NCBI GenBank assembly: GCA_023376005.1
Contig: CM042152.1
Span: 84,557,881-84,621,880, forward strand
DNA: 64,000 nucleotides
Direction of reading: 5' to 3'
Source of the DNA: Doryteuthis pealeii
Lineage: Eukaryota; Mollusca; Cephalopoda; Myopsida; Loliginidae
The position numbers and the translations under genes are program-made. The first letter of the stretch is position 1, and each line of letters starts with the position of its first letter. Positions 35,101 to 47,984 of this stretch are shown in pieces. The notes under the pieces were generated by a model that saw only the letters and a program-made list of their open reading frames with translations, did no database searches and was not told the DNA's origin.

Positions 35101-37045
35101 CATTTGTAAAAATATGCTAACCAAGAATACCTAAAATTATAAACAATAATTTTGTTAGGATTTCATTTTGCCCGAAAAAGAATGCAGATATTGGGGGGGG
35201 GATACAATCCCAGAATTATTTGGAATTCCATCCATCTATCTATCTATACATATATAAAGGGCAGTTGTGCGAATCTGTATGTCCGGAGGAAACTTCAGAA
35301 ATAAAACAATTACGACAAAGTAAATATTATACACATTAAATATCACCAGGACTGGGTTTTTGAGCAAAAATAATAGAGATTTGATTTATATTTGTGAAGA
35401 TAATAAAAATTTTATTCAAATGATAACAGCATCGATTTTTTTTTTTTTTTTTTCATTTAATATTTTAGATAGTAGACAGTAACATTTCTTTTCAGGGTAG
35501 CTGGATCAATGCAAGTTTTTTTTTTTTTTTTTTTATATAGGGATTTAAATGGGGCATCCCATGAGGATTCAACTCGCGGTTCAGTAATAATTGATCTGCG
35601 GGACTAACTTTAAAAAATCCCCCTCTACCCAGGTGACGCCGGGTAGCCACTGCTAGTTTATTTGTAAAGTGCATTCGAACAAAGATGAAAATGCACAATG
35701 TTCAAAAAGGAAGAATGTTTTTTTCTAACAAAGGATATTTGGAATTCCGTGTGACAGACTAATCAGAATTGACTGTTTCCAGGAATGGAAACTGACATAA
35801 ACGTCCAAAACACAAGACAGATAGGGGAGACACAGATAGAATGATACAAAGCCAGACCAAAATAGACAAATGTATCCTCTCCTCAGGTAAACCCGAAACT
35901 CAAAGTACCTGAAAGTAACCTTCACTACTAGTAACTACACTGAGTCAACACCTGGCAAAATAATTATACGATTACAGTATTCGATACTGGTCTTTGCCAA
36001 CTCAGCACATGAGTAGCACAGCTTGGGTAATCCGATCTCTGTAGTAAAGCATCTGGGAAATGATGGTAGGTTTGGTGCTCTACATCAGCAAAATAATCTT
36101 TCCGGTCAAGCACTAGCGAAAAAGAGGGTTAGACTCACTGGCTGCTCGGTTGATACCAACAATAAGCCACTCCCTATACTTTACTACTTATAATGGAATA
36201 GTTGGGAGTTGCATGGTTTGGTTTGTTTTACGGCATATCAACCTCGGTGGGTCATTTAATGCCGATAAAGTTGCGAAATAAATTCATTCTTGGAATAGTT
36301 GGAGACGCGTGGCATAATGGTTAGAGTCATAGTAAATGAACTTGTTGACCAGAGTTCAAATCCTGGATGAACCAGTTTGCATTTCATATAGCGCTAATAC
36401 CCTTGGGAAAGGTATGAATCCATATATTCTCCCTCCGGGTATGGGTAAAATAGTAGGACAGACTGGGTTCTTTAACATTGGATAGGTAACCAGTCTAGGA
36501 GAAAGAAAACTCTGAATATGAAAAACCTGAGGTCAGTCGCTGATTGGGTTTGTGGCATTCCTTGTATACCAATTCTTTCCTATTGACTGTGCAAAAAGTG
36601 TGGATGGTCCAACACAAGCCTTCACCACTTGGCTAGGTAACCAGTCTAGGAGAAGGAAAGCTCTAAATTCAAACCTGTTAAAACTCCGCTTAAGAAATTG
36701 ACCTTGTGTCGCATCCTGCTCGTGCGGAGGGGTGTGCGTGTGTATGTGTGTATATGTATATATATATATATATATATAATGATGGATACCTTAGGAGTGA
36801 AGCCCGAGTAGGTTTTGTGCATGCATTGTTTTTTTTTTTTTTGTTTTTTTTTGGGGGGGGGGGGGTTTAAAGCTCATGTAAAAAGATACGCATGGATCAA
36901 GGTGCTAAAAGTTGACAGTGTTAATCTTCTAAGAATTGATTTTTTAAAATGTTATTTTTTAAATAACCATTTTTAAATCTAATTTATTTCCACATAAATG
37001 TGTGTTGTGTGTGTTCATAAGCAAGTTTCTCTCACACAGAAAGCA

Positions 37046-37076
<31 letters not shown>

Positions 37077-39502
37077 GCATTTAGAAAAAATGTTTATTCA
37101 ATATATTTGTACAAGATAAATGTACCTGAAAGCAATACAAATATTGTTTTGTTTTTTTTAATGTTGGTTGGTTGTTTTTGTTTGTTTTTGTCAATACTTG
37201 GATTATTTTATTCTGAAGTGTGGATGTTATTCCAGCATTGATTAAATACTTCAACAGTGGATTAATAAGCCAATTAATATTCAGACTGATCTTACTTCGT
37301 TTGGCTATACTGCATTTGACCCTCCTCTATTTCTTGTAAGTTGTCTTGTAACTTATTGTTCCGTGTTTTTGTATGTATCCGTTAGCACCAGATACTGGTG
37401 CTGAATAAATATATTAAGCACTTAATTTCTTCTGTGTATCATTCCACCTCGACGATACAACAGTATGCTAATTCCCACAATATAAACCATTCTTACTTGC
37501 TCCAACCCCATTTACTTTATGAATGCATACACACAGTACCCTGACAATGTGTCATCGACTATTTAAAAAAAAAAATTTAAATTAAAAAAAAAAAAGTTTT
37601 TGATAAAAAGTCAAAATTATATTCCCATCTCCATAGCTTATATTCTAAGTATAATGTTTCTGGAATTGGAAGTGGAACCATCTTTTTCCACAAAAAATTA
37701 TTTCAAAAATATCTCCAAATGCTCTTAATGCAAATTTCAGGTTGGACTCTCTGTACTTTTACTTTTAGAAGTCCGTCGCAGATGACGATAACGTCACACC
37801 ATGTTGTTCAACAGTTGTGGACCCTTTGGTGGCTAGTTAGTCCAATTCTAGATTTGTAGATGCGGTCACATACATTGCAAGAGAAATTCCCATCTGCATG
37901 TCATGTGGTTCATGACAATGAAGACATTGCCACTCTGCAGCCCAGTTAATCTCGATATTGAACCGCTCAGCTCTTTGTACTACTTTTTCATTAAAATTAC
38001 TTATTTTTTCTATTTTTTTTAAATTTTCAACATGCAAGATTTTCCACTACTTCAAATTCAACAGTAATAGTTGTTTTGTAAAGTCCAACAGATTTTAAAT
38101 CTGCTCTAAGAACATTTCAGTTAATCATTGTATTCATATTTATTTTCCTCATTTATCTAAACAGTGATACTGATAGCTTTTTGATTTAGTGTGTCCTGGA
38201 ACAACCTATTTGCTTTGAATGAGTCCCAGGAAAATTTATGGGTCCCAACTAAAGCCATTTAACTCCTACCTTGTAACCTATGCTGTGTAATTCATCTCTA
38301 AGAAACTATTGAAATGTATTTACAGTTAGCTTGAAATGGTGAGGGAAGAAAAAAGAAAAACACTGGGATGCATGGAAATGATTTTACATCGTCCTTTTAG
38401 ATTTTTGTGCGTCAGGGACGCAGGATGCGTACCTATCAGCATCTCTGTTTAAGTATTCAAATATTTTACACAGACCCCAACCTCAAGGCAGGTTTTTTTT
38501 GTAGACCCATAAATGACTCAATGATATTGTTAGAGATATTCAAGTGTTTAGAAATGTTTCTCTAGTTCAACCATCAGAAATTTGCATTTTTATTTTAAGC
38601 TTAATTTGTTTTACGGCACATCAACCACGGTGGGTCATTTAATGCCTGAAAAGTTTTGAAAGATTCATAGCAATAATTTGGAAGAAAATTTCTTAAACAA
38701 TTTCTTTTGTAAACAAATTTTCTATTAAACCCAAGGATGGGACCCTAACAGGTACTACCATTCCGGGTCAGAGTGGACCTGGGAGCAATGGTAATGAAAG
38801 GGTACTCCACATTCCCCAGACCACCAGAACTGGAATTTTACCATCAGTTAGAATTTAACATCATTCCCAGGACATGAAGACCCTCAGCCACCATCTAGCA
38901 CATATGATTAAACAGGGTTAGGGCTTGCCATAAGGGCAATAGGATTTGGACAATCATATAGGTGCTAGGGCTTGACATGACCAGCTGGAGGGGGCCATTT
39001 TGAGTATTGAAATCCTCAATTTCACTGATAATAACCACCTTTACACTAATCATACCCACATCAAGTTTCTTCTGGAAGTATCTACAACTTTATGATGGTA
39101 AATAAAGTTTTAAGTGTCTTTATTTTCATAAGTTCCATAAACACTTTTGGAGAAGTAAAATTATGCTGTCAAAATATATCAATAGATATTGAAATTTTTT
39201 CAAATGACCACATAATTTTTTTCTCACCATACCGTATTACCTATCCCAGGGCAGGTGAATGAGGTAAAATAACTTGTGTGGTCCAGGGGGCTACACCCTC
39301 AGGCAACACATGCCCCCTTGCCTAAAAAGGGGCAGGGCTGGATTTATTGCCCAGGTCTGAGGCGCTCCAAAAGGGGAATACCAAAGGGACCATGCATTTT
39401 TTGCATAGGTCATTGCATGTGCTTCGGTTTGTAAGTTCATCATTCTCATTTGCCACATAATCAGGTTGGTTGATGTTGGCATATCAATCTTAGTGGGTTA
39501 TT

Positions 39503-39545
<43 letters not shown>

Positions 39546-39842
39546 ATAATATACACACACATACCTTGTTTAGTATATAAATTTATTTCGGCATATTGTC
39601 TCTTCAGTCCGATCTTTGTTTTTTAAAAATTATTTTTAGACATCACAAAAACAAAAAAGATAGGACTGAAGAGACTATGTTGAAATAAATTTATATCCTA
39701 AACACTGTATATATCCATTTATTTATTTATAATACACCATATATGTAAAAATATATATGCAAATCTTTATATGTATGTTTGAATTCCCAATTTTGGTTGA
39801 ATCCTATCAAAAGGAACACTTGATATCATCCACATATACATA

Positions 39843-39883
<41 letters not shown>

Positions 39884-42800
39884 TGGTGTGGACGGAAAAA
39901 GTGGTTGGAGATAAGTTTTTGTGGATTAGCTTTAAGTCATTCATGTTGATATAGAAACTACATCTATATCAACATGAATGACTTAAAGTTAATCCACAAA
40001 TACAAAAACTTGTGTGTGTGTGTTTAACTTCATGTGTATTAATATATCCGTAGAAATAATTTTCATTAACTTCACATGTATTAATAAATAAGTAGAAATC
40101 ATTTTTATGAGTTTTCATATCCTTCATGTGTATTGGGCAAAATTTTCATTAAGAGCAATTTGAAGAATATGGTCGGGACTTAATAAGTGCTAGGGCTAGA
40201 TATGACCAGCTGATTGATTAGATGAGCCCTCTCCAACCTCCTGTCTCGCCCAAGTAAAAGCCGAAGTGGAGTGTACTAGGTCATGTGAACATTTAGTACC
40301 CTAGTCATGGAACGCTCAGCCACCATCATATTATTTTTTTTTTTTTTTTTTTTTTTTATAAATACTTAGATTTTCCTGCAAACATTTTGAAGACATAATA
40401 TACTAACAGAACATGAAATTGTGCCTAAATTTACTGAAAATTAAATAAATTGGTGAATTTGGCAGGATTACAGGAAATCATCACATACAGATCTACAGAT
40501 CTACACACACAGGTTCAAAATAAGGGGTGTATTAAGAGTACTCAGACCCCATGTGCACACTGTACTCAGCTCAAAAATCAGCATAATCCTTCAGGGTGTT
40601 GTGATTTTACTTTCCATCCGCGTATTTGGGTTATATTTCTTCAGTATAATTTTTGTCTGCGCATAAATTACTGAAAATATGAAGACAACCTTTTCAGCTC
40701 TTTTGTATAATAAGGCAACACACATAAAAAAAGGTGCATCTACATAATAAATTAGAAAAAAAAAAAAAAAAAAGGCATGAACCCTAATCTGTAAAAAGAC
40801 AATACCTTTAAATGTAGACTATTTCTTATATAAATAATTTTAAAAAGAACCTAAAGCTACAGTAATCCCAAATCATGCTTGTTTTATAACATGCTCAGCA
40901 ATTGAGAAATATTACATTTTCAAACACCATTTTCATGAATACTAGCAAAACTGTGCCCTCCCCACTGGGCACATGTATTTAAGTTTTAATATAATATTAT
41001 ATTAAATTAGAAAGACTAATGAAATTAAATAGGAGCGAATATAAAAATACACTTATCTTAATATTATCTAAATTAATTTCTATATAAAATCATATATAAG
41101 ATTGCTTTTAATACGTTTGAGAATAACATAGTATAAGAAATAATTATTTATTAAACCCAGTTTTGTTAAAATCATTATGCAAATTATTCCCACCATATAC
41201 AGAGATATATAACATATTTCAGAATTTTATGACATTCTCAACAGTTAAGAAATATACAATTTTCAAACACCATTTTTATATGTTGATTACTTCCCTTTAT
41301 AAGTACACTATTTTACAGAAGGCCAAAAATAAATGAAAATATTTACTTAAATCTTTAAAAGATTTTTTTTTTCTTTGTCAATAGTAAAATTAATTTAAAA
41401 TGTACATTATGCACATTCTGGATTTTTGTTATTATGAAGAATTGTGTTCATCTAAAAGGATCACAGAAAAAAAAAATTCTTTTTTTCCCCTGGCATATTG
41501 TACCAACCTGCTCTTAATGTTAGAAAAAAAAATTTAAATCATGAATTCTGGTTAAGAAGAATTTTCTCCCTTATCAACATTGTAGGAGCAAAAAATAACG
41601 AATGAAACAAAAAGGTAGTTGTTTACCACACATCCCACTTATGCGGATCAGATACAAGATTCTATTACTGTGGGACCATTAATGAACCAAAGCTCATGGG
41701 ATGGCAGGCACAAAAATTGTGTGGATCCCCTTGGCTTTACCCCTCAAGGGAGGCGCCTCAGGCATTGATCAATAAACCCAGCCCCGCTCCTTCATCAGTC
41801 GGGGGGGGGGGTGCCTGGGGGGACAGCCCCCTGGGATCACGCTGTTAATTTCATTACCGGTCTAGTGGTTGAAGCCACCGGACACAGGTCCGAAGGTATA
41901 TCAAAGTTGTCAAGTGGAATTATCCATCAACAATTGTGATAAAAATATCAAGTCAATGTTATGCATACACAGAATTTTTTCCACTTGATAAATCAAATGA
42001 AAATATCCATGGCAGTTATTTGTGATAATGGCACAATAAGTCCTTAAATTAAGATACAAAGTAATAACAGTTTTTTTGTTTTTTGCCCCCCCCCCGGCAC
42101 TTTTTTCTTTCTTTAAAAAAATCCATAATGAACTAACTTAAGGTTGCATTAAGTATTGGATATAAATACCTAACAAGAAACAGGTTATAAAAAAAACAAC
42201 ACAAATTTATATAGTGCATCATCTTATTATTGTTGCTTTTTATTATAGTAATCCATTGAATTCATGATGACGTCCCCATTGCCTAAGAAAACCTACATTA
42301 AATATTTTAAAGAGCTGCACTCCCCCACACACACTCACAGCAGCATTACCTTAATTTACACAGTTGAGTTTCAGTTGCATGGTAAGACTGAGATGACCAG
42401 CAACTGCACAATTTACAGCATCTTGCTAGACCCCACTCACTAGTTGGAGTCTACCTTCATGTAGATGAATCACAGTCTGCTTAGGGTTATCTCCCCTAAC
42501 TATTCTGTCTTCTTCCATAACTAACCAACAAAGCAGGGGTTTGAAATCAGAATTGTCTTTTTAAGAGACTGATTGCCCACTCAAAAGCTAGAGTTCAGTC
42601 TTCCCTACTGCATGAGTAGTTGAATAGTCTATTAACACAGAGTGTTGTGATAAAAAGCATCAATAGTAAGATAGAATAAAACTAGAAAACACTACTATTT
42701 TCTTAAAGTAATAATGAAGATTTGGATTAGATGAGGACTATTGTCCTCATCTTTATTCTTATTTGCACAATGTTTCGACTGATTGGAGCCTTCATGGAAC

Positions 42801-45800
42801 TTTGAACCTAACCCTTTATTCAATCCATGAGAGTATACTATTCTCATTCCGCTAACCATAACTGGGTACAAGTGTTAAGCTGTGTTAATTATTATTGTAT
42901 GTTACGGTCACCCTTGACCAGGATTGAACCTGCAGTCTAAATATCTGTCACTTAGAACTGTATTAACTCAATGCCTATATCCACTACACTGTGTCCAATT
43001 CAGAGTGAATTTTGGGAACTTATAAACCTTATGTCTTGTTTTACCTATAACATCTACCTTTTTACTTATGTATGATTTTTTTTTACCTTGACTTATATTA
43101 TTTTTTCTCCAGAAAAATAACCAATTCAGAGTAACAAGATCAAAAGCAACAATAGTAAGATGGAGTAAAAGCTAATAAAACAAAATAGTGAAAATGCTTC
43201 ATCTTAAAAATAAAATTTAAATAAACAAATTTAAATAACAATAAACATCAGTTAGCAAAAAAGGTGCTTAAAAATCTATAAAGCATCTTGACAAAATAAA
43301 AATAAAAATAATTGAAAATTGTTTTTTTTACCTCGCCAGTTCGTAGACGATGGAAGAGCATCTTGGTGATGATAATTGTCCAGATGATGTGCAGCAGTTG
43401 CAGTAATCCCAAAAGTCCATTGTACAAATAGTAAATAGGAGCCATGCCAGTAACAGTGACCGCATAAAACAAGGTGCTGTAGAGAATTCTGAAAAGGTGG
43501 AGGGAAAAGAAAGAAAAAAAAAAAAAAATCATAAAAAAGAGTTTTCTAATTATCAACTTCACAATTTTGTGCAAAAAACACAAAATATAGGGATGGAACT
43601 CTAGAGAGAAAAAAAAAAAAAAAGTTATATAGGATTGGAACTAAAGTCTTGTCTGATACAAAATGGTATTCATTTAACCAAGATAGTATTTATCAAATGA
43701 ATACTATTTTGGTAAAATAGTAGGTAATCTGAACATTAGCTACATAAATGAGTAATCTCCCTTGTTTGTTTCACTTTGAGGAAGCCTTAAGTTTTAGTTC
43801 GCTATTTTCATTTCACCGTAAATCTAAACTAAAAATACGAATTTGTTCAAATCAATACAACTGCATGTTTTAACACGAAAATATCATAAAATGTGTTCTT
43901 AATTGTGCTTGCGTATTATTTGAAATGAACTAATTGTTATTAAGGCTTCCTCAAAGTGAAACAAACAAAGGGGAGGTTACTCTCATTTATGTAGCTAATG
44001 TTCAGATTACCAAATAGTATTTATTAATAAATACTAATTTGTATCAAACAAGACTTTTGTTCTAATCCTATTAACTTGTCGCTTTTTTTTTTTGGGGTTC
44101 GTTTTTTGAGTAAATGCATCAAAGGGAAACAACTGTGAAAACCTAACTCTTCCTAGTGGTTTGATACTTTTACATTAACATTTGTTATGTCTACTTGGGT
44201 ATCTCCCATATCCTTTTTTTTTAATTTTTTTACTATCCAACAACAAAAAGAGAATCTTTGCCAATAACATACACATATCTATATAGGGCTTAGGGCTGGT
44301 TTAGCTCAGTCAGTAGAGCACTCACCTAGTAATCACAAGGTTCCTGGTTCGATACCAGCCCTCACCAACTCAGAGAATGAGTAGCACAGGGAACTGTGAG
44401 GTAAAGCAAGGAGCTGATAGGTGTGGCGCTCCACCTCAGAAGTGAAAACAATGTCCTTGGTATAACGCTAGTGAAAAGGGAATAAACTCCCTGTCTGGCT
44501 GATACAGACTTTAGGCCACCTCGTCGACTTCATATATTTTTACTTATTTGTTATGTCTACTTAAAAAAAAAAAATTTTTTTGGTAATCTTCAACTTGTTC
44601 ATCGTAAATTCCTACAATAAAATAAACTGAACCCTCATTTTATGTCTGTGTTTTTGCAATAAATATTTTAAATATGTTTGCAATAAATGTTTTTAAATAA
44701 AGAAAATATATTCAGTATTGTAAAATAACGGGTGCAAGAAAAATAAAACATTTATTGCAAAAAAAACAAAAAAACGGACATAAAATAAAGGTTCAGTTTA
44801 TTTCATAGTAGGAATTTACGAGGAACAAGTTAAGGATTACCAATTTTTTTTTTTTTTTAACTATCTCACAATAACAAAGAAGAGAGAATCTTTGCCCAGA
44901 ATCTATGCAATACTAATACACTATCTATATAGAGATCAAATTCTTTTAAGTAATTCATCTGATAGTTAAAAAAAAAAAAAATCTCTTTTAATTTCTGAAA
45001 TCATCCAATTTAAACTTTTACACTATTGCTATTTTTTCATTGGATTAGGCATTTTTGTTCGATTACTTAGCAAGAATGATCAAGACATTTCAAATTATTA
45101 ACAAGGTGACATATTTTCATTTTGTCCAAAAACTACTAGTCGGTGTTTAATTAAATTTGCACAGCATAATAAGAATAGTATGCACAGGCTGTATAAAAAT
45201 TGTATTGTTCTACATAACAGGAAACAAACGGTGGCCATTTGCAAATTTTTTTATATCAATCAACAAGCTTTGTTATTTAATGTAAAAGTGTGTGTTTAAT
45301 GTATATATATTGTGCGAGTCTATGAAAATGGAATTAAATCCGAAAATTTGAAGTAAAGATAAAAGGAAAAACTGTAGTTATATATGAGGAAAATAGGAAC
45401 AAAACTCAGACAAGCATATGTAGGAGATATATTTCGCTAAGCATTAAGCTCAGCATCATCAGTCGTTTAAGCTTAATGCTTAGCGAAAATATATCTCCTA
45501 CATACGCTTGTCCGAGTTTTGTTCCTGTGTTCCACATATCTCTACTACATTGTCGGATTTACCCAATGCTCCTTCCTCATATATATATATTATACACACA
45601 CACAGTATATATGACCAAAGAAATTTTTATTGATAGAATTACTTACTTGCAAGGAAAGATGAACAGTCGTCCAACATACCAGGTAATTGTAAAAATAATG
45701 AATAACTGGTTACACCATTTCTTTCGTCCAGAATAATTGGCCATCTTGGTAGCCTAAATACAAAGAAAGAAAGGAAATTGTTTTCAACAAAATCTTTCAC

Positions 45801-45803
45801 ACA

Positions 45804-45849
<46 letters not shown>

Positions 45850-47906
45850 GAGTATGCGTTATTCAGACTATTGTCCTCATCTTCATTGTTATCGGCCTTC
45901 TTCAGGTATTTCTTCTGGACTCAGGAATCTTGTCGTAATCGGGAGCCATCACGGAACTTTGAACCTAACCCATTATTCAGTCCACTGGGGTATCCTGCTC
46001 TCATTCCGCTAACCATAGCTGGGGTACAGGTGTTAAACTGTATTAATTATTATTCTATGTTACTGCTTCCATTGATCAGGATTGAACCTGCAATCCTGAG
46101 ATAACTGTCACTTAGAACTTTCTTAAATTACCTCCTTTATCCACTATGCTATGTATCCAATTGGACAATCCAGTGTGAATTTTGGGAACTTATAAACCTA
46201 ATGTCTTGTTTTGGCTAGAATATCTACCTATTCACTTATGTATGATTTTTTACCTAGACTCATATTTTTTTGTTTTTTTTAAATACTTGAAGGCCAGAGG
46301 GCATATTAGCTGAAATGTACGTTATTTAAAAAAAAAATTTTTTTAAGCACTGAATTATTTATAGTTTGTGAAAAAAATGTCTAAAAATATTCAATCATTT
46401 TAGCCCTGAGCTCCTGAGCCTAAATTTACCATCTGCTGTTTGGATGGGATCACCACACCAGTTTTGTTTTATGGCATATCAACCCAAGTTGGGTCATTTA
46501 ATGCTGTCAAAGTTTTGAAAGCTTCGTAGCGATAGTTTGGAAGAAAAAACTTAAACTCGATTTTTTTTATAAACACATTTTTCTGTTTAACCCATAGATT
46601 AGACCCTAACAGGTACTACCACTCTGGGTCAGAGTAGACCTGGGAGCAATGGTGATGAAGGGGTGCTCCACATTCCCCAGACTTCAAGAACTGGAAACTC
46701 ACCATCAGTTAGAGTTTAACATACCCAGGACATGAAGACCCTCAGTCACTGCCTTCTAGCACCCATATGATAAAAAGGGATGGAACTTGCCATAAGGGCA
46801 ATAGTGTCAGGACAATCATATAGGTACCATTGCTTGACATGACTAGCTGATTGATCGAAGGGGGGCCTCTCCAAATGCCCGTCTAACCTAAGTAAGGACC
46901 AAAGTGGGGGGTTGCAGGTCATGGACTGCTCAATTGAAAAATTGTTTTCTGATAAAAATGAAAGCTTCATAATGAAATTTATTGTGTACAGTGCTCAGAT
47001 GCACCACAACTGATCAAAGTTTCATGTCTAGTACATAGAATAATGGGTAATTTTCACCTTCAGTTGGCTAAATTCCTAGCAAATAAGGCAATTAGAGTAA
47101 CCTCCCTTGACTTTCACTTTGAAACAAGCTGGTAGCCATTTTGAAAGTCTCCGTGCAAAATACACAAATCTTAGAAACTATTCGAACAATACAACTGCAT
47201 GCTTTAACATTAAATTATCATAAAATGTGTTAATAACAATTAAGTTCATTTCAGATAATGCGCACGCACAATTTTATGCTAGGAATTTAGCCAACTAAAG
47301 GTGAAAATTACTGAATAATATACTAATGTCAGGGAACATGAATAGTGTACAGTAATAATATACATGTATGTGTGCGCGTGCGTGCATATGTGTGTGGAGA
47401 GGGTATCAGGTATAGTATTGGTGGATTACAGGATGCATGGAGGCTTTGAAAGATTCAGTGTTTCGGCAGCCTACAACGGATGCAGGCAGTTTATTCCATG
47501 CCTCGGCAACTCTGAGTGTGAAAAAAATGTTTCCAAAAGTTATATGAGCTATTCTAAGAGAAAGTGTCTAACAAGACAGGGTGTTTGAAAAGTTAAATTG
47601 GTTGTTTGTTTTGTTTTTTTCTTTTTAAATAAAATAATAATAAAAAGTCAATCAAATTGATAAAGACATCCCCAAAGCACAAGTTTATTGTCATCAAAAA
47701 GTCATCCTAAGGATTTTCTTACTTTTGCAGTCACCGAATTAGCCATTATCCAAACAGAACCTTTTTGTTTCAAAGGCAACATAAATAACATTCTTTTATA
47801 AATATCATTTTTCTACTTCAATCAATTTTTAATAGCTTACGACACAAAAGGATACTTATTAATAGATACATCTAATAAATTGTTAACAATTATGACTAAT
47901 AACAGG

Positions 47907-47984
<78 letters not shown>

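Noticed and set aside
43332..43488. TRAM or another TLC-domain protein rather than ceramide synthase
   Set aside because: The FTDVRKK-DFWE-IHH junction, HDIADP and the KDDRS tail are specific to CerS proteins.
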